From the NCBI RefSeq assembly GCF_018129065.1, contig NZ_JAAEDM010000041.1, positions 1 to 42,354 of the forward strand: a DNA stretch of 42,354 nucleotides, written 5' to 3'. The DNA is from Neoroseomonas soli. GTDB taxonomy: Bacteria; Pseudomonadota; Alphaproteobacteria; Acetobacterales; Acetobacteraceae. This document shows, one piece after another, positions 7,275-16,049 of the stretch. Under the pieces are notes generated by a model that saw only the letters and a list, made by a program, of their open reading frames with translations, was not told the origin of the DNA and did not search any database. Within the stretch, counting starts at the first letter, position 1; each line of letters opens with the position of its first letter. The position numbers and the translations under genes are program-made.

Positions 7275-8111
7275 ATGCTTGCCGCACTCGGTGCGCTCGC
7301 TCTCGCGGCATGTTCGCCCGTCGCGTTGCTGAACGCGCTCGCGCCGCGCGAGGGCGTGCGCGAGACCACCGGCCTCCCCTATGCCGACGGTGCCCGGCAC
7401 GGCATTGACGTCTATGCGCCCGAGGGTGCGGAAGGCGCACCGGTGGTACTGTTCCTCTACGGTGGCTCGTGGGAGAGCGGGGAGCGCGGCATGTACCGCT
7501 TCCTCGGTGCCTCGCTCGCCTCGGCCGGCGTGGTCTGCATGGTGCCGGACTACCGGGTCTGGCCGGAGGTGCGCTTCCCTGCCTTCATGCAGGACGCCGC
7601 GCGGGCGCTCGCCTGGGCGCGCCGCAATGCCGCGGCGCATGGCGGCGATGCCGGCCGCGTCGTGCTGATGGGCCATTCGGCCGGTGCTCAGATGGCGACG
7701 CTGCTCGCGCTCGACGGCGAGTATCTGGCCGACGAGGGACTGCGTCCGGTCCGTGCGCTGCGCGGCGTGGTCGGCCTGGCCGGGCCATACGATTTTCTGC
7801 CGCTCCGGGATCCGACGCTGCGCGCGATCTTCGGGGAGGAGAGCGCATGGCCTGCTTCCCAGCCGATCAACCATGTCCGTCCCGGCGCGCCGCCCATGCT
7901 GCTCGCGACGGGCGACCAGGACTCCACGGTGCTGCCGCGCAACACGGCGCGGCTGGCGGCGCGGTTGCGTGCATCCGGCAACGACGTGCGCGCCGTGACC
8001 TATGCCGGCATCGGGCATCGCGAGATCCTCGGCGCCTTCGCCCCTGCGTTGCGCTTCCTCGCGCCCGTGCGGCAGGACGTGCTGCGCTTCGTCGAGGACG
8101 CGACGGCATGA
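7275..8111 (+). CDS. Alpha/beta hydrolase, predicted lipoprotein
   Basis: A 278-residue protein. The ATG at 7275 has GGAG 9 bp upstream and yields a short lipoprotein signal with a lipobox LAAC (cysteine 13), so it is probably anchored in a membrane facing the periplasm. The hydrolase core contains the oxyanion turn LYGGSW (about 61-66), the nucleophile elbow GHSAG (133-137), an acid in GDQDSTV and the histidine in GIGHREI. This is the esterase/BD-FAE-like subgroup. The GTG at 7260 is an alternative start. It lies just behind chrR and overlaps the DUF1295 gene by ATGA. In this operon it could release or remodel an acyl chain in the envelope, but no substrate can be read from the sequence. Confidence 0.82.
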   Translation: MLAALGALALAACSPVALLNALAPREGVRETTGLPYADGARHGIDVYAPEGAEGAPVVLFLYGGSWESGERGMYRFLGASLASAGVVCMVPDYRVWPEVRFPAFMQDAARALAWARRNAAAHGGDAGRVVLMGHSAGAQMATLLALDGEYLADEGLRPVRALRGVVGLAGPYDFLPLRDPTLRAIFGEESAWPASQPINHVRPGAPPMLLATGDQDSTVLPRNTARLAARLRASGNDVRAVTYAGIGHREILGAFAPALRFLAPVRQDVLRFVEDATA

Positions 8112-8875
8112 TCCTGCTCCCCGCGACGCTCTTCCTTTGCGCTGTCATGACCGCCGCCTGGGTGGTGCAGCGCCGGCTGCGCAATGCGGGCTGGGTGGAT
8201 GCATTCTGGACCTTCGGGTTGGGCACGGCCGGCATCGGTGTCGCGCTGCTGGGCGGCGCGGGGCCGCGGCGCTTCCTGGTGGCGGCGCTGATCGCGATCT
8301 GGGCGATCCGTCTCGGCACCCACATCGCCGGGCGCAGCTGCGGCGCACCTGAGGATTCCCGCTACGCCCATTTTCGGCAGGAATGGGGCGACGCCTTCGA
8401 GCGGCGCATGTTCGGCTTCCTGCAGATCCAGTCCGCCGCTGCGGCGCTGCTGCTGGTGCCGGTGCTGATCGCAGCCGCCGCGCCGCGCGCGCTTGGCTGG
8501 ATTGATGCGGTGGCGGTCACCGTCGCGGTCGTTGCCTTCTTCGGCGAAGGCGTCGCAGACCGCCAGTTGCAGGCCTTCCGCTCCGATCCGCGCAACCACG
8601 GCCGCGTCTGCGACAGCGGGCTCTGGGCCGTGTCGCGCCATCCGAACTACGTGTTCGAGTGGCTGCATTGGTGGGCATATCCGATCCTCGCCATCGGCAC
8701 GCCGTGGGCTGCGCTGGCGCTGATCGGTCCCGCCTTCATGTACTGGCTGCTGGTCCATGTCTCCGGCATCCCGCCGCTCGAGGCGCAGATGCTGCGCAGC
8801 CGCGGCGACGCCTATCGCGCCTACCAGCAGCGAGTGGACGCGTTCCTGCCATTGCCGAAGGGATCGACCCGATGA
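8108..8875 (+). CDS. DUF1295 membrane protein (steroid 5-alpha-reductase-like C-terminal fold)
   Basis: A 255-residue multi-pass membrane protein with about six hydrophobic segments. The C-terminal half carries the family signature: FGEGVADRQLQAFRSDP, GLWAVSRHPNYVFEWLHWWAY and SGIPPLEAQMLRSRGDAYRAYQ. This SRHPNYxxE block is shared by DUF1295 proteins, steroid reductases and ICMT-type methyltransferases, where it forms the cofactor site. DUF1295 proteins accompany CFA-like methyltransferases in ChrR-type clusters. Here the gene is coupled at both ends (ATGA overlaps) to the hydrolase and to the next methyltransferase. An NADPH- or SAM-dependent reaction on a membrane lipid is the simplest reading; the exact chemistry is unknown. 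Confidence 0.88.
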   Translation: MILLPATLFLCAVMTAAWVVQRRLRNAGWVDAFWTFGLGTAGIGVALLGGAGPRRFLVAALIAIWAIRLGTHIAGRSCGAPEDSRYAHFRQEWGDAFERRMFGFLQIQSAAAALLLVPVLIAAAAPRALGWIDAVAVTVAVVAFFGEGVADRQLQAFRSDPRNHGRVCDSGLWAVSRHPNYVFEWLHWWAYPILAIGTPWAALALIGPAFMYWLLVHVSGIPPLEAQMLRSRGDAYRAYQQRVDAFLPLPKGSTR

Positions 8876-9897
8876 GCCTCGTCGCCGCCGCCGTCAGCGC
8901 TGCCGAACGCATGCCGCTGCCCGACAGTGTGATGCGCGCGGGCATCGCTGCGCTGGTCGGGCGCACCGCGCGCCGCCTGCGCAGCATGCCCGAGGGCACC
9001 GAGCGCGCCTTTGCCGAGGCCATGCGCAGCCACCCGATCGCGCTGTTCCCGGTCGATGCGAATGCGCAGCACTACGAGGTCCCGCCAGGCTTCTTCGAGA
9101 AGGTGCTGGGGCCCCGCCTCAAGTATTCCTGCGGCCTCTACCCCGAACCGGGCACGACACTGGCGCAGGCGGAGGAGTTCGCGCTCGAAGAGACGGCGGG
9201 TCATGCCGACCTCGCCGACGGGCAGGACATCCTCGAACTCGGTTGCGGCTGGGGGTCGTTCACGCTGTGGATGGCGGAACGTTTCCCGGCGGCGCGCATC
9301 ACCGCCGTCTCCAATTCCCACCCGCAACGCGAGCACATCGAGGTGCAGGCCGCGCGCCGCGGCTTGCTCAACGTCGAGGTCATCACTGCCGACATGAACC
9401 GGTTCGCCACCGGCCGATGCTTCGATCGGATCGTCTCGGTGGAGATGTTCGAGCATATGTCGAACTGGCCGCAGCTTCTGGCCAACATCCAACGCTGGCT
9501 GCGCCCGGACGGGCGGCTCTTCCTGCACGTCTTCAGTCACCAGGCGACGCCGTACCGCTTTGACCATACCGACAAGGCGGACTGGATCGCGCAGCACTTC
9601 TTCACCGGCGGCATCATGCCGAGCCACAATCTGATCCGCCACGTCGCCGGGTCCTTCGCTCTCGAGGCCGACTGGCGCTGGTCCGGCACGCATTACAAGC
9701 GCACCGCACTGCACTGGATCGAGCGCTTCGACGCGCATGCCGAGGCAATCGAACCCTTGCTGCGCGCCACCTACGGCGCCGACTGGCAGTTGTGGCGGCG
9801 TCGCTGGAGGCTCTTCTTCCTCGCCACCGCTGGGCTGTTCGGCGCGAATGGCGGGCGGGAATGGGGCGTCAGTCATTACCGGCTGCGACCGCTGTGA
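8872..9897 (+). CDS. CFA synthase-like SAM-dependent methyltransferase (rightward arm)
   Basis: A 341-residue class I methyltransferase of the CFA/coclaurine-N-methyltransferase-like group. It shows NAQHYEVPPGFFEKVLGPRL, KYSCGLYPEPGTTLAQAEE, SAM motif I LELGCGWGSF (121-130), SVEMFEHMSNW and HFFTGGIMPSHN. It lacks the roughly 130-residue N-terminal lipid domain of the leftward-arm CFA enzyme, so the two are distant paralogues rather than duplicates. The ATG at 8872 overlaps the DUF1295 stop (ATGA). The C-terminal WRLFFLATAGLFGANGGREWGVSHYRL is typical of the subgroup that often sits beside DUF1295 proteins. Likely role: a methylation step on an unsaturated lipid within the stress regulon (inference). 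Confidence 0.88.
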   Translation: MSLVAAAVSAAERMPLPDSVMRAGIAALVGRTARRLRSMPEGTERAFAEAMRSHPIALFPVDANAQHYEVPPGFFEKVLGPRLKYSCGLYPEPGTTLAQAEEFALEETAGHADLADGQDILELGCGWGSFTLWMAERFPAARITAVSNSHPQREHIEVQAARRGLLNVEVITADMNRFATGRCFDRIVSVEMFEHMSNWPQLLANIQRWLRPDGRLFLHVFSHQATPYRFDHTDKADWIAQHFFTGGIMPSHNLIRHVAGSFALEADWRWSGTHYKRTALHWIERFDAHAEAIEPLLRATYGADWQLWRRRWRLFFLATAGLFGANGGREWGVSHYRLRPL

Positions 9898-10433
9898 GGG
9901 CCCTTGCGGCGCTGCGCGCCTATGGCGCGCATGCCGATCCGTCGACGCGCATCGCGAACACAATCGCGCTGCTGGTGGGACTGAATGGTCCCTTCTACCC
10001 GGCCTATGTCTGGTTCCTGGTGCCGGAGGCCGGCCCGTACGCGCTCGCGACCATGGCCATGAGCCCGGCCTTCCTGGCGATCCCGTGGCTGTCGCGGCGC
10101 CGCGTGACAGCGGCGCGCGCGGCACTGCCGATCGCGGGGCTGCTCAACACGGTCTGGGCCGCTGCGCTGCTCGGGCCCGCAACGGGCGTCGGTGCCTTCG
10201 CCTATCCCTGCCTCGCGCTGGCGCTGCTATGCTGGCGGGAACCATGGCTGATGCTTATGCTGCTCGGCGCCGGGTTGGTGGCGCAGCAGGCCGTGCTTCA
10301 CATGCCGGTCGTCCCGCTGGCCGGTCTTGCCGTCACCTCGCAATCGCTGCTCGAATCGCTCAACGTCACAAGTGTCGGCGCGCTGATGGCCTTCGCCGCC
10401 ATCACCATCGCCCGCGAAATGCGGGCCGCTTGA
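9894..10433 (+). CDS. Hypothetical integral membrane protein at the end of the sigma operon
   Basis: About 179 residues with five or six hydrophobic segments (IANTIALLVGLNGPFYPAYV, YALATMAMSPAFLAIPWL, ALPIAGLLNTVWAAALLGP, LALALLCWREPWLMLMLLGAG and others). I chose the GTG at 9894 because it overlaps the methyltransferase stop as GTGA, matching the coupling of every other gene in the operon. An ATG at 9792 in the same frame would add a segment that overlaps the methyltransferase and has no membrane character. I do not recognise the family. As the last gene of the sigma/ChrR operon it may be a membrane partner of the lipid enzymes. Confidence 0.7.
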   Translation: MRALAALRAYGAHADPSTRIANTIALLVGLNGPFYPAYVWFLVPEAGPYALATMAMSPAFLAIPWLSRRRVTAARAALPIAGLLNTVWAAALLGPATGVGAFAYPCLALALLCWREPWLMLMLLGAGLVAQQAVLHMPVVPLAGLAVTSQSLLESLNVTSVGALMAFAAITIAREMRAA

Positions 10434-10479
10434 GTCTCGCACACGCATGATGGCACATGTCGCGCATCGCAGGGCGTGG

Positions 10480-10496
10480 CCGACACCTCATGTCGG
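10480..10496 (+). terminator. Weak hairpin after the sigma-factor operon
   Basis: CCGACA (10480-10485) and TGTCGG (10491-10496) form a 6-bp stem with a 5-nt loop, followed by TTAGG. It lies 47 bp after the last stop of the operon. It is a plausible but weak terminator, with only two T residues after it. Confidence 0.3.
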
Positions 10497-10656
10497 TTAG
10501 GCATAGCTCTGCACCGGACTAAACACCTAGCCCCAGGGACTTCGCTTCCGCATCCCGCTGTCGATCCCGTGCAGGTGCAGCATGGGCACCGGCACGGGCC
10601 CTGCCGGCCTGGCCCCTGCGATCCCGACCCCGAGGCTCAGATTCCTATTACATGAG

Positions 10657-10695
10657 CGCCGGCAAGCGGGTCGGCGCAACACAAGCTTGCCGGCG
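10657..10695 (+). promoter_or_regulatory. 11-bp perfect inverted repeat upstream of the peptide-binding protein
   Basis: CGCCGGCAAGC at 10657-10667 is repeated in inverse orientation at 10685-10695 with a 17-nt spacer, ending 49 bp before the start codon at 10745. It may be an operator for a dimeric regulator or an RNA hairpin in the leader. The rest of the 10434-10744 gap contains no open frame I can support. The ribosome site GGGAGGGGCAGGGA is just before the gene. Confidence 0.5.
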
Positions 10696-10744
10696 GGGCA
10701 TCTCGGTCCCTAGGCTTTCCTCATAACAAGGGAGGGGCAGGGAA

Positions 10745-12292
10745 ATGACCATTGGACGACGCGCACTCGGCCAGGGCGTCGCGGCGGCGGCAGGCGGGCT
10801 GGCAGCCCCTGGGATCTTCGTTCGACCGGCACAGGCCCAACGCAGCGCCAACACGCTCCGCATCGCCTTCCGCGACGCGGTGCCGAATGTCGATCCCTAC
10901 TTCAACAGCCAGCGTACCGGGCTGATCATCGGCCACCAGGCATGGGACGGGCTGGTGCACCGCGACCCGGAGACATTCCGCATCGTCCCCGCGCTCGCCA
11001 CCGAATGGCGCTGGGCGGACAGCAAGACGCTCGACTTCACGCTGCGCCAGGGGGTGAAGTTCCACGACGGCAGCGTCTTCGGGCCGGACGACGTCGTCTA
11101 TACGATCAACACCGTCGCCGACCCGAACACGCGGGTCGCCACGCCGTCGAACTATGCCTGGATCCAGGGCGCGGAAAAGACCGGCGCGAACAGCGTGCGC
11201 CTGCACATGAAGCGGCCGACACCGGCCGCACTCGAGTACCTCGCACTCGTCATGCCGATCTGGCCGAAGGCGTATCGCGAGCGCGTCGGACCCGAGGGCT
11301 TCTCGCGCGCCCCGATCGGCACCGGGCCGTACCGCTTCACCAAGGTCGATGTCGCCACCGGCGTCGAATACGAGCGCTTCGACGACTACTACCAGAGCGG
11401 ACCGAAAGGGCGCCCCGCGATCCAGAAGCTGACCGCACGCTACATCGGCGATGCGGCGACGGAACTGACCGAGTTGCTCGGCCAGCGTGTGGACTGGATC
11501 TGGAACATGAATCCTGACCAGATCGCCAACGTGAACCGCATGCCCTACCTGCAGGCGACACGGCAGGAATCGATGCGGGTCGGGTTCCTCAACCTCGATG
11601 CCGCGGGGCGCAGCGGCGCCGGCAACCCGATGACGAACCTGAAGGTGCGCCAGGCCGTCTGGCACGCGATCGACCGCAAGGCGATCGCCGAGCGCCTGGT
11701 CGGCGGCGGGTCCCGCGTGCCGGATGCGCCGTGCTTCCCCTCCCAGTTCGGCTGCAACACCGAAGCCGCCGTGCGCTACGACTACGACCCGGCCAAGGCG
11801 CGCGCCCTGCTGGCAGAGGCCGGCTTCGCCAACGGCTTCGACATCGAACTCACCTCCTACGTCCAGCCGCGGCAGTGGTCGGAAGCGGTGCAGAACTACC
11901 TGCGCGCCGTCGGCATCCGTGCCAACCTCAACCTCATGCAGGTGGCCGCGCAGATCCAGCGGTCCATGCGCGGGGAACTCGCGATGGAGATGGGGTCCTG
12001 GGGCTCCTATTCGATCAACGACGTCTCGGCGATCATGCCCAACTACTTCGCGGGCGGCGCCAATGACTACGCGCGCGACCCGGAGATGATCCGCCTCATC
12101 GAGGAAGGCGGCAGCACGGCCGACGAGGAGGTGCGCAAGCGCGCCTATGACGCTGCCATCCGCCGGGCGACCGAGCAGGCCTATTGGCTGCCGCTCCACA
12201 CCTATGTCAGCGCCTTCGGCTTTCAGAAGCAGCTCGAATTCCCGACCTTCCCGGACGAGCTGCCGCGCTTCTACCTGGCGAAGTGGAAGTAG
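10745..12292 (+). CDS. ABC transporter substrate-binding protein, peptide/dipeptide family (SBP_bac_5)
   Basis: A 515-residue periplasmic protein. The N-terminus MTIGRRALGQGVAAAAGG has a twin-arginine-like signal, ending near AQAQ. The mature part shows the family pattern: LRIAFRDAVPNVDPYFNSQRT, a WDGLVHRDPETFRIVPALATEWRW block, LRQGVKFHDGSVFGPDDVVYTI (the HDG signature of SBP_bac_5), and a C-terminal TEQAYWLPLHTYVSAFGF. Ligands in this family are peptides, opines, nickel or glutathione; the specific one is not readable. Its partners are presumably OppBCDF, encoded on the opposite strand and ending 4 bp away (12297). This tail-to-tail arrangement is unusual for a binding protein and its permease. 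Confidence 0.92.
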   Translation: MTIGRRALGQGVAAAAGGLAAPGIFVRPAQAQRSANTLRIAFRDAVPNVDPYFNSQRTGLIIGHQAWDGLVHRDPETFRIVPALATEWRWADSKTLDFTLRQGVKFHDGSVFGPDDVVYTINTVADPNTRVATPSNYAWIQGAEKTGANSVRLHMKRPTPAALEYLALVMPIWPKAYRERVGPEGFSRAPIGTGPYRFTKVDVATGVEYERFDDYYQSGPKGRPAIQKLTARYIGDAATELTELLGQRVDWIWNMNPDQIANVNRMPYLQATRQESMRVGFLNLDAAGRSGAGNPMTNLKVRQAVWHAIDRKAIAERLVGGGSRVPDAPCFPSQFGCNTEAAVRYDYDPAKARALLAEAGFANGFDIELTSYVQPRQWSEAVQNYLRAVGIRANLNLMQVAAQIQRSMRGELAMEMGSWGSYSINDVSAIMPNYFAGGANDYARDPEMIRLIEEGGSTADEEVRKRAYDAAIRRATEQAYWLPLHTYVSAFGFQKQLEFPTFPDELPRFYLAKWK

Positions 12293-12296
12293 CGCG

Positions 12297-13250
12297 TCAG
12301 GCCAGGTGGCATTCCACGAGGCCCGCTTCATCCGTCGCGGGCCTCGGCGTCTCGGCGGCACAGCGCGGCACCGCCACCGGGCAACGCGGATGAAAGCGGC
12401 AACCCGGCGGGATGTTCGCCGGGTCCGGCATGGTGTCGCCGAGCCCCACATCGGGAACGCCGAGCCCCGGTTCCGGCGTCAGCACCGAGGCGAGCAGCGC
12501 GCGCGTATAAGGATGCCGCGGCGCAGCGAATAGCCGTGCCGACTCCCCCCGCTCCACGATGCGGCCGAGATACATCACCGCCACCTCGCTGGCGATGTGC
12601 TCGACCACCGCGAGGTTGTGGCTGATGAACAGGTAGGTCAGGCCGAGCTCCCGCCGCAGTTCCGCCAGAAGGTTCAGGATCTGCGCCTGCACGCTGACAT
12701 CGAGCGCCGAGGTCGGCTCGTCGCAGACCACGATGCGCGGGCGCAGCACCAGCGCGCGCGCGATCGCGACCCGCTGCCGCTGCCCGCCCGAAAGCTGCGC
12801 CGGGAAGCGCGCCCCCTGGTCCTGCGACAGGCCGACACGATCGAGCGCCTCGGCGACGCGGCGGCCGATCTCCTCCCGCCCAATCGCGCCCTGCGCGATC
12901 AGCGGCATGGCGACGATGTCGCGGATACGCCGCTTCGGGTTCAACGAGGCGAAGGGATCCTGGAATACCGGCTGGATCAGCCGCGCCCGTGCCCGGCGGT
13001 CCATGCCGCCCAGGCGCCGGCCGTCCACCAGCACCTCGCCGGCCGTAGGCTCCAGCAGCCCGAGAATCAGCCGCGCCAGGGTGGACTTGCCGCAGCCGCT
13101 TTCCCCCACCACGCCGAGTACGCTGCCGGCCGGGACGGAGAAGGACACGTCGTCCACCGCCACGACGTGCCTCGGTGCCGCGAACATGCCCTGCCGCACG
13201 CGGAACTCTCGGCGCAGGCCGCGGACCTCGATGGCGGCCGCCTCGCTCAA
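12297..13250 (-). CDS. Oligopeptide/dipeptide ABC transporter ATP-binding protein (OppF/DppF type)
   Basis: A 317-residue ATPase. Walker A is [12 protein letters not shown] (about 50-61), the signature LSGGQRQRVAIARAL, Walker B IVVCDEPTSALD and the H-loop ISHN. The C-terminal oligopeptide-transporter extension is present (PANIPPGCRFHPRCPVA with its cysteines), as usual in this subfamily, where it may bind an iron-sulfur cluster. The proposed start is TTG at 13250. It overlaps the OppD stop as TTGA and the sequence becomes typical at once (EVRGLRREFRV), while no ATG or GTG lies nearby. The frame is open far upstream, but that stretch belongs to the OppD gene. Last gene of the leftward operon. 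Confidence 0.92.
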   Translation of the reverse strand: MSEAAAIEVRGLRREFRVRQGMFAAPRHVVAVDDVSFSVPAGSVLGVVGESGCGKSTLARLILGLLEPTAGEVLVDGRRLGGMDRRARARLIQPVFQDPFASLNPKRRIRDIVAMPLIAQGAIGREEIGRRVAEALDRVGLSQDQGARFPAQLSGGQRQRVAIARALVLRPRIVVCDEPTSALDVSVQAQILNLLAELRRELGLTYLFISHNLAVVEHIASEVAVMYLGRIVERGESARLFAAPRHPYTRALLASVLTPEPGLGVPDVGLGDTMPDPANIPPGCRFHPRCPVAVPRCAAETPRPATDEAGLVECHLA

Positions 13251-14224
13251 GCCGCCGCCTCCCTGCTCCAGTCCGGCGGCAGCGTGCAGAGGACCTCGTG
13301 CCCCTCGCCGGCGCCGCGCCGCGGGATGCTGCCGGCGCAGGCAGCGTTGGCCCAGGCGCAACGGTCGCGGAAACCGCAGCCGGTGAAGCCCGGCTGGATG
13401 CGCGGCACCACGCCAGGAATGCTGCCGAGCGGTTCGTCCCGCTTCACCTTGCCCGGCACCGGCACGCAGGAGAGCAGGCCGCGGGTATAGGGATGCTTGG
13501 GCGCGGCGAAGAGAGCCGCGGTCGGCGCGCTCTCGACCACCTCCCCCGCATACATCACCGAGACGCGGTCGGCGACGCGCGCGACGACGCCGAGATCGTG
13601 GGTGATCAGCAGGATGCCGAGGCCGAGATCCTTCTGCAGCCCCGCCAGCAGCCGCAGGATCTGCGCCTGCACCGTCACGTCGAGCGCCGTGGTCGGCTCG
13701 TCGGCGATCAGCAGCTCGGGGTCGCACATCAGCGCCATGGCGATCATGACGCGCTGGCGCAGTCCGCCGGACAACTGATGCGGATACTGCCCCAGGCGCA
13801 GCCCCGGTGCGGTGATGCCGACGCGCGCGAGCAGTTCCGCCGCGCGGTCCACCGCCTGCGCGCGCGACGTGCCGCGGTGCCGGCGCAGCACCTCGGTCAT
13901 CTGGGATCCCACGGTGTAGGCGGGGTTCAGGCTCGTCATCGGCTCCTGGAAGATCATCGCCATGCGGTCGCCGCGCAGGCGTTCCATCTCGCGTTCGCCG
14001 TAGCGGCCGATCTCCTCTCCGGCGAAGCGCAGGGCCGTCGTCTCCCGTCGCGCGCCCCGCGGCAGCAGGCCCATGACGGACAGCGCGGTGATGGATTTGC
14101 CGCATCCGCTCTCGCCCACCAGGCAATGCGTCTCGCCCTTGGTCACGGCGAGCGAGGCGCCGCGCACCGCCGCGGTGCTGCCGATGGTGACGCGCAGGTC
14201 TCGGATCTCGAGCAACTCGATCAT
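13247..14224 (-). CDS. Oligopeptide/dipeptide ABC transporter ATP-binding protein (OppD/DppD type)
   Basis: A 325-residue ATPase starting [15 protein letters not shown]. Walker A is [16 protein letters not shown] (about 35-50), the signature [15 protein letters not shown], Walker [13 protein letters not shown], and the H-loop [10 protein letters not shown]. The Q-loop is [11 protein letters not shown]. The C-terminal cysteine-rich extension ([27 protein letters not shown]) is present. Its start overlaps the OppC stop by 4 bp. Together with OppF it forms the heterodimeric motor of the importer. Confidence 0.93.
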   Translation of the reverse strand: MIELLEIRDLRVTIGSTAAVRGASLAVTKGETHCLVGESGCGKSITALSVMGLLPRGARRETTALRFAGEEIGRYGEREMERLRGDRMAMIFQEPMTSLNPAYTVGSQMTEVLRRHRGTSRAQAVDRAAELLARVGITAPGLRLGQYPHQLSGGLRQRVMIAMALMCDPELLIADEPTTALDVTVQAQILRLLAGLQKDLGLGILLITHDLGVVARVADRVSVMYAGEVVESAPTAALFAAPKHPYTRGLLSCVPVPGKVKRDEPLGSIPGVVPRIQPGFTGCGFRDRCAWANAACAGSIPRRGAGEGHEVLCTLPPDWSREAAA

Positions 14225-15087
14225 CGCGACAGGTCCGTGCCCATCATGTCGCGCAGCGCGTCACCCAGCAGGTTCACGCCCATCACCAGCACGAACAGCG
14301 CCGCGCCGGGGACGATGATCACCCAGGGGCTGAAGAACATGTATTCCTTCGCCTCGCTGATCATCAGCCCCCAGGAGGGCAGCGGCGGCGGCACGCCGAG
14401 GCCGAGGAAGGACAGCGCCGCCTCCAGCAGGATCGCGAGCGCCATTTCCAGCGTCGCGACCACGGCGAGATGCGTCGCGATGTTGGGTAACACCTCCCGC
14501 GTCAGCACCCACCATCGGGAGACGCCGGCGCACCAAGCGGCTGCAACGTAATCGAGGTTGCGGATCTGCATGGTGGTGGATCGCGCCACCACCGCGAAAC
14601 GGTCCCACAGCAGCAGGCCGAGCACGAGCACCACCAGCATGAAAGAACTGCCGCGCAGTGCTGCGACCGCCAGCGCCACCAGGACAGCGGGAATGGACAG
14701 GCGCGTGGTGATGGCGAAGACCACTGCGTCATCCACTTTGCCGCCGTAGAAGCCACCGAGGATGCCGAGCGTGATGCCGATCAGCCCCGAGGTGATCACG
14801 GTCAGCACGCCGATCACCATGGAGATCCGCGTTCCGTAGATCAGGCGGGAGAAGTAGTCGCGGCCGAGTTGGTCGGTGCCGAGGAAGTTCCGCGGATCGC
14901 CCCCCTCCATGAAGGAAGGCGGGACGAGGCGCCGGTCGAGGTCGATCGCGAAAGGATCGTAGGGAACGATCCACGGCGCCAGTAGGGCAACAATCGCGGC
15001 GAAGCCGACGATGGCAGCGCCGACCGCGAAGCCGGGGCTGCGCAGCAGCCGGGCACCGCGCCCGGCGGGCATCGCTACGCCGCTCAT
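14221..15087 (-). CDS. Peptide ABC transporter permease (OppC/DppC type)
   Basis: A 288-residue inner-membrane permease. An N-terminal membrane segment (GFAVGAAIVGFAAIVALLAPWIVP) is followed by a periplasmic stretch with GGDPRNFLGTDQLGRDYFSRLIYGTR, a near-perfect DppC/OppC hallmark. The transmembrane core has the ATPase-coupling loop AAWCAGVSRWWVLTREVLPN (EAA-like). It overlaps OppB by 4 bp upstream and OppD by 4 bp downstream. Confidence 0.93.
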   Translation of the reverse strand: MSGVAMPAGRGARLLRSPGFAVGAAIVGFAAIVALLAPWIVPYDPFAIDLDRRLVPPSFMEGGDPRNFLGTDQLGRDYFSRLIYGTRISMVIGVLTVITSGLIGITLGILGGFYGGKVDDAVVFAITTRLSIPAVLVALAVAALRGSSFMLVVLVLGLLLWDRFAVVARSTTMQIRNLDYVAAAWCAGVSRWWVLTREVLPNIATHLAVVATLEMALAILLEAALSFLGLGVPPPLPSWGLMISEAKEYMFFSPWVIIVPGAALFVLVMGVNLLGDALRDMMGTDLSR

Positions 15088-16001
15088 CCGGTGCGCAGCC
15101 GCGGGTCGAGCACGGCGTTCAGCAAGTCCGCCAGCAGCGTCAGCCCGATGTAGATCAGCGCCAGCACCAGCACGACCGCCTGCACCACCGGGAAGTCGTT
15201 CTTGCTGATGCTCTCCCAGGCGAGATAGCCGACGCCATGCAGGGCGAAGACCGTCTCGATGACGATTGAGCCACCGAGCATGAAGCCGAGTTGCACCGCC
15301 GCGATGGAGACCACCGGGATCGCCGCGTTGCGGAAGCCGTGCTTCACCAGGATCGAGAGGCGCGTCAGCCCCTTGGCCCGGGCTGTGCGGATGTAGTCGG
15401 ACGCCAGCGCCTCGATCATGCCGCTGCGCGTCAGCCGCGTCAGGGACGGAATGGCCGAGAACGCCAGCACCACGCCGGGCAGGATGAACCCATCCCAGCT
15501 CTCGACCCCCGAGATCGGCAGCCAGGCAAGCTGCAGCCCGAAGACGATCATCAGCAGCAGGCCGAGCCAGAAGGAGGGCATGGCCTGGCCGATCATGGCG
15601 AAGACGCCGACCAGCCGGTCCACCCAGGTCCCTTCCTTCACCGCGGCGAGGATGCCGAGCGGCAGCGAGACCACCAGCGCAATCGATAGCCCGACCAGGC
15701 CGAGCGTGACCGTCACCGGCATGCGGCCGGCGATCAGCTTCGCCACCCGGTCGCGGAAGAAGTAGGATTCCCCGAAATCGCCCTGCAGCGCGCGGCCGAG
15801 CCAGTCGAGGTACTGTACGTAGAGCGGCCGGTTCAGCCCATAGACCTGCCGGATCTGCTCGACGTCGGCAGCCGTTGCATTGGGACCGGCGATGGAGATC
15901 GCGAGATCCCCTGACAGCCGCGTCAGCATGAAGGCGAGCGTCAGCACCGTCAGCGCGACGAGCACGGCAACCGCGAACCGCCGGACAAAGAAACGAAGCA
16001 T
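15084..16001 (-). CDS. Peptide ABC transporter permease (OppB/DppB type)
   Basis: A 305-residue inner-membrane permease, first intact gene of the leftward operon. Start MLRFFVRRFAVAVLVALTVLT, then RLSGDLA, a QIRQVYGLNRPLYVQYLDWLG segment and GDFGESYFFRDRVA, all typical of DppB/OppB. The coupling loop is IRTARAKGLTRLSILVKHGFRN (EAA motif). The upstream neighbour on the same strand is a decayed gamma-glutamyltransferase whose 3' end is 49 bp away, which suggests the transporter once served gamma-glutamyl peptides or glutathione (inference). Confidence 0.93.
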   Translation of the reverse strand: MLRFFVRRFAVAVLVALTVLTLAFMLTRLSGDLAISIAGPNATAADVEQIRQVYGLNRPLYVQYLDWLGRALQGDFGESYFFRDRVAKLIAGRMPVTVTLGLVGLSIALVVSLPLGILAAVKEGTWVDRLVGVFAMIGQAMPSFWLGLLLMIVFGLQLAWLPISGVESWDGFILPGVVLAFSAIPSLTRLTRSGMIEALASDYIRTARAKGLTRLSILVKHGFRNAAIPVVSIAAVQLGFMLGGSIVIETVFALHGVGYLAWESISKNDFPVVQAVVLVLALIYIGLTLLADLLNAVLDPRLRTG

Positions 16002-16049
16002 CCCGGTTGGAAGCCTAGGCGGGCGGTGCTCGCGTCGGCAAGGGCTGCC

